Source: Datnioides undecimradiatus | Lineage: Eukaryota > Chordata > Actinopteri > Lobotiformes > Datnioididae | Length of the DNA stretch: 64,000 nucleotides | Direction: 5' to 3' | Assembly (NCBI GenBank): GCA_008933995.1 | Contig: WARS01000014.1 | Span: 8,603,192 to 8,667,191, forward strand | In this document: piece by piece, positions 33,437 to 46,399 of the stretch | How positions within the stretch are numbered: the stretch's first letter is position 1 | How the letters are laid out: each line of letters begins with the position of its first letter | Notes under the pieces: model-generated | What the model saw: only the letters and a program-made list of their open reading frames with translations | The model's database searches: none | Told to the model about the DNA's origin: nothing | Translations under genes and position numbers: made by a program

Positions 33437-34679
33437 CAATATCTTGAGATAACTGCATACTGTCTATGCTATATCCTATATAAGTGCCCGTGCCTCTGTG
33501 TGTGTATGTCGGTGTGTGTTTACCCTCAGTCTTAATGGCTCTGCATGCCGTGTGTATGTGTGAGCTACATGTCAGCTGAACAGGAGTTTCATAGCTGTGA
33601 AAACAGAATAAATTAACACGCCTACAAGTTCACATGTACATACACACATGAATGACCACCTGAATGTCCTTATACACACATCAAAGCACAAATATATATG
33701 ATCAGATAACAATAGTATATGTTTGCTGCCTGAGCAGTGAGTCTCCAGAGGGTGAGTCATTTAAAACTCCTCACAGGATGCATAAGGAATGATTTGACAA
33801 TATATTTTTTAAGTTCAGTTGTCCTTGAGCGCTGAACTAAACCACATTTATAGCTCCAAATGACCAACAATGTCTGAAAAAGCAATTATCTGCATTAAAT
33901 CAGTCTGATAAGTGCATCTCAGTGATTCAACAGCACTCGTCCTGACTCCTGACGGACAATGGAAATGAAAGCTGTCCTGTGTCAAACAGCCGTGCTTTAG
34001 GTTCCCCTGTCTGTCCACCACCAAATACTGTGCGATGTGTATATTAAATTAAAGAATATTAAAAGTAAATTAGCATTGCATTGATATTAACACCTGTAAT
34101 GAGGATCGCATTCCAGATCCAGGTGGGAAACAACAGACTATAAACTCATGTGAGCGCTGTGAGGCATGTAAAACTTTATTATACAGAAACAGAAATGAAA
34201 ACATATGTATAAAAATTTAAAATTTGACTCGCAAACGTTTGGGTTTTTTTGGCTCGGGGTCAGTGGAATATTCACACGTTGTGAGCTAAACACTGACACA
34301 TCACCACCTCCTGAGTTGATACGGTTGCTGTGTTCCACCTGCAGCAGTTAAAGCCATAATTAAAAGCAGTATTTTAGCTCGGTGTTTGGTCGCTATCAGC
34401 TCATCACAGCTGCTGCAAAGCCCAAAAGGGTTTGACCTGGGACACGACTTGAAAATGGTTTAAAAACGACGTATGTACTGGGTTACATAGGGACAAATGT
34501 AGCCCATTTCTCAAGTGTTTCACATATTAATCGTATTGTAGTTGAGTGTTATACACTTAGGCACAGGCACAGTTTATTAAACTGGCAATTGCATCCAGAG
34601 GTTTATTGTTTCGGGGGTTGATTGCAGCTTTTTCCCTGCTAAAGTTTCAGTCGTAACTTTTGGAGACATGTTTCGGAGT

Positions 34680-34915
34680 GTGGCTGATCGCCACTGTAGG
34701 CCTGATTTTACAGGAGAACAAGCCTTCGCTCCGTCACAAATGTATCCCCGTCCTCCTTCCTCTGCGGTTGTTATTTATCACTCTTAAGCCCCGACAATAA
34801 ATGAATTCCTTTCCTCCTTCCCTTCGGGCACCGTTGGCTGGAAATGTTTTCATTGTGGGTTACCTCGCACAACTCTCCGAGAGCAATTACTTAGACTTGG
34901 TAGCTGCACCCCGGA
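34680..34915. promoter_or_regulatory. Candidate conserved noncoding block
   Basis: Seen: retained CpGs and words such as TTATTTATCACTC, GACAATAAATGAATTCC, GAGCAATTACTTAG with no coding frame. The texture differs from the flanking repeats and resembles other enhancer-like blocks in this window. Inference only. Confidence 0.3.
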
Positions 34916-34944
34916 TCAGCCTTTAGCTTTTGTGTGTGCCTGTT

Positions 34945-34946
<2 letters not shown>

Positions 34947-34993
<47 letters not shown>
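34947..34993. repeat. (TG)23 microsatellite
   Basis: Perfect TG run, immediately downstream of the enhancer-like block ending near 34915. Confidence 0.95.
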
Positions 34994-34994
<1 letters not shown>

Positions 34995-37559
34995 GGACAG
35001 CTCCATCATCAGTTTTCACACTAGGTCTTGCCAGAGCTCCTGCATGGTTAACAATCTGAACCTTCTATCCATCACATCCTGCAGTATTCAGACAGAGACC
35101 GGCTCTTTCAGAAATCTAATGGGAAGAATGATGCTTTATTTGCTCTCAAATGCTCTGGTGCTCTGGAGGTGGTCCAGTTTATCCAACATACATTCTGCAA
35201 ACCAGTTAAAACTCATACTTGATGCTTTTATGTGCCATGATGCCAAAACCGGCTGATTTAAGACACTTTTTTTAATTGAAAGCGCATCTTTTGCTGACCC
35301 CCTGTTGAGGGCACACCAATGCAAAATTGATTTGATGCACGGGGTACGAAGTTGGATCATTATTACACCTGTTACGGTTGCTGACAGCAAAAAAAGCATG
35401 GAGAATATGAGAAAAGCCTTTCAAGAAGAGGCAATATCACAGTACAATTCACCAAAATCAACCTGCGTCTCTGAAGGCTTCACCTGTTTTCCCTCTCAGT
35501 ATCATTTCCACACCGATAGACATGACATTTGAGTTGAGTTTATGAGTACCTCCAGGTTGAAGCACTGACCTGATCAGTGCAGACACCTGTAACAGCCTGA
35601 GACCGGTGTCGGACCTTGATTCTCACCGACGGAGTGACGCTTCCAGTCAAGCGCTCGCTTTAAGGGAAATAAAACTGGGAACGAAAGTAGGTCGTTAAAG
35701 GACCAGCGGAGCAAACCTTGGCTATTTCATCATGAGCTGGACACGCTGTCACAGGATTGATTTCCTGACTTTAAATAAGATGAGGAGCCAAATAATGGTG
35801 AGGACTGTTTTCTGTTTGGAGACCAGGGTTACTTAAAACACAATGCTCACTGTATTCACTCTGCGTGAAACACCTCTTTTTAAACAACTGACTGTCACAC
35901 AGTGTAAAATCTACGTCAGCACATAGACAAGGATGCTTGCTTGAAGGCAGCCTCAGCAGTGAAGACAATAGGGTGATGGTAAGTGTCGTTTCATTGTGTT
36001 CTTGAGGAATGTGTCTGAAAACTACAAATTACCTTAATTAGCAGGTGCGTGTGCACTTGTCTCAGCGAGCTGTTCCCAACGGAAACACAGAAAAAGCTGT
36101 GAGAGCCACAGATTCCAGATTCAAACACACAGTTTTTCGACAGCGTTGTTCTTTTTTTTTCCTAAATCCTGCAGCCATCAGGTACCTGGAGACTGTATGT
36201 ACTGTATACAGAAAGGGTAATATGATCACAATGCAGAATAAAACATGGCAATCCACCAAAACCTAGATATCAACATCGATTCCCGGGAGTTCTTTGGAAA
36301 GTTCACGTTACAAATTCATTGAATGGTCTCAGATATACGACAAATCTGGACATCGTGATTCTACTTTGGGTTTTCTTCCTCACCACGGGGCTGACACCCA
36401 AGCTGTCAGCCGGTCTACTGCTGATGAGCGCTGCAGATAGGCGTCACTCATACAGATGTCAGCTGACTGGAGGACACTGTATTGACAGTTCATTAGCCCA
36501 TCTGTCTGTCCATCTCTCTGCCTGTCTCACCCTCCCGAGATGAAACTGGATGCACTCTCTCTTTCTTGGCCCTGGGTGTCAACACCACATCTTTGCCACT
36601 TGGCTAAGTTGTCACTCACTCGGTCGTACAGTGTCACCGTGTTTGAGAGGTGAGGGGGCGTCATGTTATATGCGGGGCTCTTAGACAGCACCACACATAC
36701 GAGGAAGACATCTTCAATCCTCATTAACGTTAATTAGATCAGAGTAGTGTGACAGGAGTTGACAATGCTGATTGAGTGTTGCAGGGACAATGCTGGGATG
36801 TTTTACAACGACACATGTTGAACACTTTTGCTTCATTGTGTAAAGAAACAGAGTTAGGTTAAATAAAGGTTATTTTTTAAATATTCTTAGTTTTGCAATT
36901 CTACTTTAATATGATTGTACACCTGCTACAGGAGTGCCCTAAGTTTAGAGCATGACTTTAATCATAGATGACTAAAAACAGCCTAATTATAGCCTTATGA
37001 AAATAATAAGTTAATTAAAAAAAATACTTTCTAAAACATTCTCACAAAATGGTAAAAAAAAAAAAAAAGAAAAGAACTAGAATAGTCTGCCAAGGTAACA
37101 CATAATACATACAATGATGGTATAAACCACAAAGTTGATCAAGAAAATGGCTTTTGCCCTGATTTGGCTTTTGAGACTTTGCTGAAGGCCATTAGATGAA
37201 TGAGGCGAAAAAGAAGGCACAACCACATTAGTGTGATCTTAATAATATAATGATATTGAAATTGGAACAGTCAGTAGTCACAGCTCTGTGGATTGTAGGG
37301 CTACTCAAAGTGGTGACAGGACTCAAGAATTCATCTGTATATCAAAGAGCCTAATCACCAAATGCTGACACTGCCCTGAATGCGACAGGCAACTCACACA
37401 GAGAGGCTAAGACGATGTAGATGGGATGTCTGAGCTTTGGTTAAGTTGCACGGAAGTCCATCCGTGTTTTATCTCACAAGGAGAGTTTTGATTTTGTGTC
37501 TAGACATTGACTCAGACTGCGATTAAGATTAAATACAATACGTGGTTGTTATCACTTTA
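34994..37559. other. Gene-free tract
   Basis: No transposon coding or exon detected. A segment at 36400-36540 (GGCGTCACTCATACAG, GTATTGACAGTTCATTAGCC) has enhancer-like texture. An A-run lies at about 37055-37068. Confidence 0.35.
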
Positions 37560-37900
37560 ACAATGATGCAAGATAAGAAAGAACTTCATAACCTGAGGGG
37601 AGCGTGTACGCAGAGAACATGATTGGGCCCAGAATTGATCCCTGGGGCGCCCCACACAAAGAATGTTAAGGCGGCAACGAGGCCTGCTGTTGGATGCAAT
37701 CTGTAGAAAGCGGATTGGAACTGATCAAAAATTAGTACTGTTTAACAGGCACTTCACAAATACTCCTTCTTTTGAAAACTTCAACAGGGATAGGATTTGT
37801 ACCGTTTTAAGAGAATGAGGCACTGTGATTAGTTTTTCAGTAGAGTTTAAACACCAGTGTAAGGAGTCTGGGATACAGCCAGTAACGAGAGTAATTTATA
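37560..37900 (-). pseudogene. L2/Rex1-type LINE reverse-transcriptase relic
   Basis: Seen on the minus strand: about 37680 down to 37600 reads GAPQGSILGPIMFSAYTLPSG in one stretch, matching the conserved G-V-P-Q-G-S-V-L-G-P-L-L-F block of L2-type reverse transcriptase and its L-P-L-G continuation. Upstream in that reading, about 37720, FDQFQSAFYRLH resembles the FQSGFR.LHST block. The region normally lying between those two blocks is largely missing, so an internal deletion is likely. The YADD block is not recognisable further on. Frameshifts and stops are abundant. It is an inactive, old insertion. Confidence 0.65.
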
Positions 37901-38989
37901 ATTTAATGAAGGCTGGGATGTACAGTTTTTCAAAAGAGATGGCAGTATTATGTCTAATGAGGTGGGACATAGCTTTTTATAATCAAACAATAAACAGGTA
38001 TCAGAAGACAAGGGTTAAGCTGTTACGTTAATACAGTATACAAGGCAATTCAAAATATTATCTGTTACAATACTGTAATGAGCCAGGCAGAACGTAAGAG
38101 ACAGGAATAATATAGAGTATCCACTCAATTTTCAAAATAAAACACTTGGTTCAGAATCTGTATTGTAAAAACCATCAATGACAGATGCACAAACAGCAAA
38201 GGAAAATGACCAAATCAGCAAGTCAACAACATCTGGCAGGCAAAACGATTCTGAAATGCTCCAGGTGGAGTATGAAGCTGTGTCATAGCTGGAATGTAAT
38301 GTAGACACACCCAGTGGAGTCAGTGTCCAGCAGCACTGCCTGTGTGGCTTAAGCAATAGTAATCAAGGAGTGATCACAATCACGTTACATGCCAGCTCCT
38401 CCTCAGAAGAAGAGAGAATTAGAAAAACTGTTTTGAGAATAAATGCATTGGTCCTCCCGAAAAATGGAGCTGCTTTAATCTGGCAGCATTTCCTGTTCCA
38501 GCCAAACAACATGGAAGAGCAAGAAATCACAAACGGGCTGTGTGCAAGATTTGCATTTGACAGTAAGATATGGAAATACTTTAAATTTAATGCACATCTT
38601 CATCAGTTACCTGCTAACCACTGCAAGGATGCATACAGAGGTCCCTGCTGCTGCCCAAGCGGGACGATCCACCAGATCGTACAACAGTATACCTCCTGAT
38701 AGCAAAAGCCCCAAGCCCTCAAATCCCCTAATCAGCAGAAAACAAATACAAGGAATAATGGTATTAAAAACTTTTAGGATTTAAGAGTATCTATTACCAT
38801 TATCATTTTTAAATTGAAAAAAGCTTAAATATTAAAGCAAATCCACTCCTATGATTCTTCATGTTCCACCCAGTATTACACTGGGCTGATTTCTGCTGGT
38901 CTGAGCCATAGCCTGATTAAAGAGGCCACCCAGAAGCTGATTAGATCATCCTCTCCCTCTCTGCTCTCCCATATACGGCATATTCAATC

Positions 38990-39126
38990 ACCTCTGTGTT
39001 TTTATTCACAGCCATTGGCAGATTAGCCCAGGGCCTCCAGTCTGTGATTATGGCCACCTTTGAAATGAATCTCCACTAATCATGTTAGCAGGAGCCAGTA
39101 ACCCACTGCTGCTGCTGCTGCTGCTG
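38990..39126. promoter_or_regulatory. Noncoding regulatory-like block, duplicate copy C (core 39016-39110)
   Basis: The core aligns with 40721-40812: GGCAG, CTGTGATTAT.GC, CCTT.AAA, TAAT.ATGTTAGC and CACTGCT occur in the same order with small indels (my estimate by eye is about two-thirds identity). The block ends in a perfect (CTG)7 tract at 39106-39126. Homeodomain-type TAAT/ATTA cores again stand out. No coding frame. Confidence 0.4.
39106..39126. repeat. (CTG)7 trinucleotide repeat
   Basis: Seven perfect CTG units at the edge of the duplicated block. The other copy (40806-40812) has only CTGCT. Confidence 0.9.
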
Positions 39127-40690
39127 CAAAAAAGCAAAAGGCTAATGGAGCTGAAGGCTGGGAGAACAGAGGTCTAAAATTGTCTTGAGGGAACGTATGA
39201 TTAAGGGAGCACAGAGGGGATCCCAACCTATGGTGTTAAAGAGGGAGAGGAGGACAAATGTCGATAAAAGAGAATGGAGGAGGAAACCTCATCTAAACTG
39301 AAAATGGTATGAAGTCTGGTTTCCAACGATTTGTCGGTGAGAAACCCAGCCCCACAACAGAAAGCACTCAGAGCCAGAGATGGAGAAAAGATGAAAATAT
39401 AAGGATTTCAACAACCACTATAACCTCAGTCCGGTGTAACATTGGGTAACCTTATATTACAGAAAAAGACAATGGATTAAAATAAGTGGCACCTTGCTAA
39501 TAAGCAGTCCTTTTAAACTACAGGTAGGAGTAGAGGGGAATGAAGTAGGTAGGTGTTGAAATGCCTTACAGAACCATTGATTGTAAGAGCATAATACATC
39601 AAGGAATAACAAAGGTAAGGCAAAAAAAAAGCTAGAAGGGAAACAGCGGCAAGGTTCTATTTCTCAGTAAAGCCAACAGTGAAGCGTGCTTCAAAGGTAA
39701 GTAGGGGGCAGAAGGGACAAAGCGGTGACGACTAAGCTGAGATTGGATCACTGTGCGTAAGAGCATGGGCTCCCTGTTGGCCAATGCGGCTGTGGGAACC
39801 AGTTTTGATCCACTGCAGCAATTACCACAAAGAAAGAAACATCACAGGCTACAGCTACACACTGGTGATTGAAAACCATAGTCAGCGCAGTTGATGGGGA
39901 TATAACAGCAAGAATTCTACATGGGACATGTTGTGGGCAACATTATGTCCTCACCCCATCCAGTCTGCAGCAACTGCAAGCCTTTCTTCAATTTAATGCT
40001 TTAATGGTGTCTTTACTATTTATATCCACTTTTAGAAGCTTGTTGAAGAAAGTATGGGTAGCTCATCACCTTAATGCACAGCTGTTGCAAATGGAGCTTA
40101 ATGTATTGGCAAAGAGGTGCATATTTTCACATCTGGAAGGTAAAAAGAAACACTTGCTCTTCCTCTGCTTTGTTGTACATGTATTCCTAATGGAAATGTC
40201 GTGTTTGCTAGCTAAATATGTTCATCATCTAGTTGCTAACTTCATCTACTAGGTGGGTAGCGCACAGTGGGTTTGTTTTTTTGGTCCTTTTTGCCAAAAT
40301 GAACTAACCAAAAACTAACTAACTAATTAAAAAATCTGCCCGTTTCTATTGGAAATGAGGTTAATGAGGTTAAACAACCCTCTAGTCGTAAAATGCCTCA
40401 GTGTTTGTACCAGTTAGTAGCAATCACTGCTGCGGTGGTGGTGGCGGTGGTCAGATCACACTCAACAATCACCTGTTGTGGCGGGAAACAACGTCAATGA
40501 ACATTATACGTGTTGCATACATTTTAAGCCATTGCTCATATAAGAATATTGTTCAGCGCAGCTTTGACACATGAGTTTTAACAGTGTAGAGGGCTTTATC
40601 CTCTTGTCTGAATCACTCACTAAATGAGGAGGCAGTTTGAGGCCGTCGTCCACTGGAAATCTCCTCCCTCGTCCATACATGACAGATTTT
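39127..40690. other. Gene-free spacer between duplicate blocks
   Basis: The open frame at 39869-40252 has no recognisable domain. A short (GGTGGC)n-like stretch lies at 40432-40450. Nothing else is supported. Confidence 0.4.
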
Positions 40691-40960
40691 TAATCAGTTC
40701 AGTGTTGCTAACCCTGCGTGTTGGCAGGGCGGCCTAGAGGTTCCTGCTCTGTGATTATAGCAGCCTTCAAAGTGTAGCTAATTATGTTAGCGCAGAGTGC
40801 TAATGCACTGCTTTTAATGTGAATTGCCAGCTTCACTGAATCATAACTGTTAGACCTAATTACCAAAGGGGAAGAGGCCATATATCACAGCGATGGTGGC
40901 AGTAAGGCTGTGAGCTTTGGCACAAAATACCTCACCTGGGCTGCCAGAGGGAGAGAGTGA
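40691..40960. promoter_or_regulatory. Noncoding regulatory-like block, duplicate copy D (core 40721-40812)
   Basis: Diverged direct copy of 39016-39110 at about 1.7 kb distance. Downstream, GCTTTTAATGTGAATTGCC and GACCTAATTACCAAAG keep the same homeodomain-site texture. GCTAATGCACTGCTTTTAAT also loosely recalls the GGCTAATGTGCTTTTAAT of copy A at 25290-25310, so all four blocks may be distantly related. Confidence 0.4.
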
Positions 40961-43899
40961 GAGGCGAGACTGAGAGTACATGCTAAAATACTGGAGTACA
41001 CATTTATTTATATGCTCCGGCAATATTGTTAGTCGTGCCTCCATACCAATAAGACAGAGAATATTTAAACTGAACGGTGTGTTACAGAGAGACAGAATGG
41101 ATCATGGTGGAGAGAGCGGGAGCACACTGACTCATCACTTCACTTCATTGATCCAAACCCTGCAATTTCATGTTCATAAGTGCTTTCGAATAAAGAAAAG
41201 AAATACAGCAGGGAAATAAATGATACTTTATTCTGTGACTGTGTTCACAGAAGGCTGGTAAGAACAGCACCAAGGTTTGTTCATTATTACCTATTTTTCC
41301 AGCCTCTGACTATGAGGCGACTGATCTCTTCATCTAGTCGGTACAGTTACTCAGCAGTTGCATCTGTTCAGCTTATGTTCAAAGGTTTAATTGTGACATC
41401 AATAGCAACTCTTTCACTTTGCAAGTTTACTTAAATTTACCTTAAATTTGGGTTTTACTGAAGATGGCTACACAACAACAACGAGAACAACGGCAAAAGT
41501 CTCAACATGCTCCTGGTGTGATTACAAAGGAACCCTCTCTCAGGGTATGTCAGTCTATCCTGCAGCTGCACCTGAGAAGAAATCGTTGCATGAAGACCAC
41601 TGGGGCTCCCAAGGGAGCAATCTGAAATGTGATAACTTGCCTAAAGTGACATCACTTGAGTCAGTGATGGTTGGGGCTAAAGACTGCAATTTCTGCAGTT
41701 TGAAAGTTAGAAAAGTATGGTTGGGTGATGTATGATAAGACCCACGTAGCCCATGCATTCCTGCTTTGGACTAGCCGCCCATAGGTGCATTAGCAGATAT
41801 CTCTGGCCTGAATGCTTAAATGCATCAGTTTTCATATATTAAACGTATGTTGATGACAGATCTCAAGAAAACTCCCTTTCATTCCCTTTCATTCCATGCT
41901 ACATTGTAACTAAGTCAGATTTGAATTTACACATACTTGGTATCTACCACCAAGGCAACATGGAGGAATTGCATACTGCAAGCAGGAGAACAAAGACTCT
42001 GAACTCCAACTAAAACAGTTAGAAGTTCAGAGTTAGCAGGTGCTGCCCCTCCATCCGGTTACTCACATTTGTCAGTGTCCTACTGCATTTCTTAGCAGCA
42101 CACACCATGTTGCATTCAGACACTATGCCTGACCCGTCATCCAAGTGGTCCAAGTCCATATCAAAAATGGTGCATGTATAGATGCTATGCTAGCAGACCT
42201 CTAAGGGACTTGAATCCATGGATGTATTTGTACAAATGCAGTGTTTTCATAGTGTCGAAGCCAGTGATTTTGCTGTAGGGTTTGTCTGAGTTGTTAAATT
42301 ATTCAGTTGTGTTTTCACTTATCTGCAAGCACAGGAGTTAGCAGCAGCCAATGGAACTACTCAAGGAGACTCAATCAAGAAGAGGAATCACTGAACAATA
42401 GAGCGACAAGTTTATCTCAGGGTTGGTGTCAGGGTATTTTACTCAACTTACTGAAGGGTACTACTGTCTAATCCAAAGTGTGATCTCCCAACACAGACAA
42501 ACAGCAAGGCCGATTACAAACACAGAAACCTTGTGTTAATGGTGTACTCGGCCTAATAATATGGATACCATTGCATCGATGGCCAGCCAATCCGAGCACT
42601 TTTATGCTATGTGGGGTGTGTTTTGTCAGGGAAAGTAGTGGCATCATTAATAAAACACATCTAAAACAGCAGTTGATCCAACACCTCCACTACCAAGCTA
42701 CTCTGCTCTACTACTGTAGGATTGCATTATTATTTTATAGAGCCCTCTGACTGTGGGTGTGCTATTCATGTTTATATATTTATGAGTTTACAGTAGTAGA
42801 CAGCAAGCTACAAAGGCTACCAAGAAGTAGCCCATTTGACAGTTTCCGTTATCCCCTTACACATCCGCCTTTCGTATTGGTTTGTTTTGCTGCTAACCAC
42901 GTTGACTGCCGTAGGAGTGTTTCTGCATCATTGCATCATCAAGCCACTCTGACGCTCATATAATTTCACTGAGCCACTAAAACATTTGTTTCTAAACGCT
43001 CTGTCTCTTCCTCACACACATGCACGCAAACATGAACACACGCAAGTCAATAAAAGTCATCTCCATCCTTGTAAATGTGTTTGTGTTTATAAGTGTGAGA
43101 GAGAGGGGTGTATCCAATATCGGTGATGTGCACAGAACGTGAAGCCATTAAATATGAACATGGGTAAATCACAGCATTACATATGAACACAATCATGTAA
43201 AGGAGGACTAATAGGAAATCCTCTGGCTTTTGATTGTGTTGTTAGGAGGTTGCCAGGAACATGTGAGCACATAAATTAATATACAATACTGCATAATGCA
43301 CCTAATATGAAAGGCAGTGTTTTCTTTATAGCTTTTCGTTGGCAAGCAATGGAGGAGAAAATGAAGTGCAACACAAACTGGTCTCAGCTAAACTAGAAAT
43401 CACACACTGTACATTTTCTATAGCATCTACTTCCATCCTAAGTAATGTCTTACCAACACTTTGTTAGCAGCTAACTTGTAGCAAACACAGCTCACAAATA
43501 CGTGCTACAGGTGCAGAGTACGGCATTCAATGTTATGTTTCATTTCAGCAGTCCTTTATCAGGTATGATTAATTAGTATGTATGAGCACAGGGTTATGAA
43601 AACTTCCTGGAAGTTCAGCTTTATTGTCACTGCGCGGATGCAGGAAGTGACTCGACGAAATGCAGCAGAAAAATAATGCCAAGGTCAGACCCACGTGAAG
43701 AGCGTTTCTCTCAGCTGTTGAGTAATTTCATCTGCATTGCATCATGGTATTGACGGGGTCGTGACTTTGTGCTAATCTAATTTGAAGCCAGATGCAAACA
43801 ATCTGATTTAATGCACATGGGAACAGTGAGTTCTTCAAATGAAAACTCTCACTCTGCAACTGCTCTACCTTTTTTAGTTATTGTTAGGTGTAATTAATA
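40961..43899. other. Gene-free tract
   Basis: Unique-looking DNA. A small duplication of CCCTTTCATT occurs at 41873-41892. No exon or transposon coding seen. Confidence 0.4.
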
Positions 43900-43980
43900 C
43901 AAAGAGTTCAGCACAGTGCACCGAGATATCCTCTGTTGTGATTTGGTGCTGTGCAAATACAACTGAAATGAACTGAATTA
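43900..43980 (+). mobile_element. LINE-like 3' tail
   Basis: Seen: CTCTGTTGTGATTTGGTGCT, then GTGCAAATACAACTGAAATG and AACTGAATT. Known: TTGTGATTTGGCGCTATA.AAATAAAATTGAATTGAATT is a very common 3' end of teleost L2-type elements. This copy has diverged at the polyA signal. Confidence 0.5.
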
Positions 43981-45769
43981 ATGTAAAGGCATCATGCAAG
44001 ATTCACTTGTTCAAACTGGCACACAGGTCATTTTATAAAAGTTATTACATGTATGATTTTTCTTGTATTACTTTGGTTATGATCAAATTGCAGGAGTGAT
44101 CCCGACTCATGCACAGATCCTCTGGGACACACACAGAATGTCTCATTTCTACTGTGATGTGCAATATGATTATCAGTTTTAATGAGTGGCTCAATTGTTA
44201 CATGCTCTCATTCTCCCCCTGCTGGTTACTGCTACATGTGATTTGCCCAGATTGCCACAAAGATGTGTAAAAGGGAAAGAAGTGGGTCAGTCTCTCTTTC
44301 TCACAAGCGTCCTGACGTCCTCTGTGGTTCTGCAGGAGCTCCAGCCTGATCGCTTCACCTGAGCAAAGATGACTTCTGTGCTTCTGTTCTGCAACTGTGA
44401 ACTGTGGGATCCAGTAATCTGTGCGTTTTTGGTTATGTTGGGTGTAGATGTTCCTGTTTAGGGGTAGAGAGGATTCCCCAGATCCGACAGCCCCGTGCTG
44501 GTTGGTCTGGGTGCCTCCACTTCTTCTTTTGTTGATTTGGTCTGACTCAGTGCTTTTGATTTCTAGTACAACTCTCGATTGGAGTTTTCTTTTGATTCCC
44601 AATAAACCTGGTGGCTTGATTACTCCACGGTGATGTGGGGTTATTATGTTCAACCTTTCCTTCACGAACCATTCTGGGGGTTGTAACATTGCTATATATT
44701 CTATTTTAAGAGTTTGGCACAACAGCTCATAAAATTCAACACATTAAGGCTCTGCAATGACATGATGTTAACACCTTTTTCCAGTGTCCATCTGGCATCT
44801 AACTGGGCAACTTTCTGTTTAAACGGGCTAGTTACAGATTTGTGCAACTTGACGATACGGGTTACTCGTTGTACCACCTTCGTGGACTAGCTGTGATGTA
44901 GCGCTCGGTGGGCCCTGCTTGACATTCAGTCATAGCTTTGTATGTTTGGTTTGTTTAATCATGCCAACTCCACTTTACTTCAGCTCCTAACCAACACTGC
45001 ATAAACGTCCTTGGTACATATAGACATACTGTGCTTTCATGGCAATTGGATAGCTGGGGTTTGACACTCTGATGAGGGTTTTTGTGCCTGGCAACACCGT
45101 GCACAGTGTGCACCGTGCACAACCTTTTTTTATCTTGGTGGATCAAACTTGCCCACAAATTGAAGACACTGATTATGCTAACAATCCATTCTCATGATCA
45201 TACTAGATGATGTCATTAACGCTTGGTATCGAGCAGCCCTCCACAAAAAATGAAGTCAGAAAGAATAACAACACAAAACTGTTTCTGTTTGAGGCCTCAT
45301 GAGCAAAAAAAAAAAAAGGCAGAGAAGATTCCAGGGACATCTGAGTAAGAGTGGGCGCGTGCTGAATCAAATGTGGATTCCCATTGGTCGTATTGACGGA
45401 TGATCAGGAGTCTGTTGCAGGGTTTTCCATATTGATCACAGTAAGTGCAAGGCATTGATCCGCAGGGCTTCTCTAACCTGGTTGGTAGTGACCTCTGCAA
45501 CGTTCTGCACTTCCACTCTTCCACCCCGCAGTAATTCATTTCTGTGTCAGGCACTTTCTCGAGCATGACTGACCCCTGTAATGCCTCTACTTCCACTCCT
45601 CCTTCCCTCGGTGTAATTCTTTTCTCTGTCAAGCTCATTTGTTCCCGTCTGCACTCGAATGGCGTCCTTTCTTTACTCGCTCCAGCTCCTTCAGTTTTTA
45701 ATTTCACGTTCAGCCTAATATTCGGAGGATTATTTTTCATTGCAATGTAAAAAAAAACAAAAAACAAAC
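43981..45769. other. Gene-free tract with two long but unassigned antisense frames
   Basis: Minus-strand open frames of 174 codons (44198-44722) and 156 codons (45297-45767) occur here. Neither contains a motif I recognise, and in 64 kb of six frames such lengths can arise by chance. A direct repeat of CACCGTGCACA lies at about 45100-45122. Confidence 0.35.
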
Positions 45770-46120
45770 ACGCTCACATTGAACTTGCTGCCGCGCCGCT
45801 TGCTGCTGAAACTGACATTATAACACATGACTGAATGCCGTGTTGCCACCTAACACTGAAATTAACGCCGCATGGAGTTTTATTAAAGCAATTTGTGACC
45901 CAATCACGACCTCGTGACACTCTCCATACACTCTCTCTCCATTGCAGTGGATGTAAAATAACCTCTTGCCAAATACACCCAAATGCACCGCGCTCGCACT
46001 CTCCTCCATCAAATTAATAGAATGTAGTCTTTACCGCTGATCTTGACCCATAACTAATTTTCCTCGATAGCGCGCTCTATTTCCTCTATGTCTCTTTAGC
46101 TGCCGATGCTCCCTCTAAAT
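45770..46120. promoter_or_regulatory. Candidate conserved noncoding block
   Basis: Seen: CpG retention (GCCGCGCCGCTTGCTG, ATTAACGCCGCATGG, TCGATAGCGCGC) with ATTA/TTAT cores and no coding frame. Enhancer-like texture; inference only. Confidence 0.3.
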
Positions 46121-46303
46121 TTAATGCAGCGCTGCCCCTTACTGGAGTTATCCGGACTCATAACCATTCTCCTTGCTCTCCTGCTAAACTCCCTGTATGA
46201 TTGACAAAATGTTCTCTTTCTCTTTGATCGATCCACGAGTGCCAACAAACTTTCCTTGCCATTTCTCAGAGACCGCTGACCTCATTCTTCTCCTGTTCTT
46301 TTC

Positions 46304-46318
46304 GTTGTTGTTGTTGTT
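46304..46318. repeat. (GTT)5 repeat
   Basis: Five GTT units followed by GCTGTTGGTTGC. Confidence 0.8.
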
Positions 46319-46399
46319 GCTGTTGGTTGCTGTAGCCCCCACCTGTCACCGCATCAAGGATAGAGTCTGCAGAAGCATCTCATGTCATGCTGTCCAACA

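Noticed and set aside
41873-41892. CCCTTTCATT duplicated in tandem
   Set aside because: Two units only; too short to interpret.
44198-44722. 174-codon minus-strand open frame
   Set aside because: No recognisable domain or splice context, and the length is within chance for six frames over 64 kb. Not called as a gene. An LTR or retroviral origin was considered, but no TG...CA ends with a duplication could be found.
45297-45767. 156-codon minus-strand open frame
   Set aside because: No known motif, starts in a T/A-rich tract, and its C-terminal Phe run comes from an A homopolymer.
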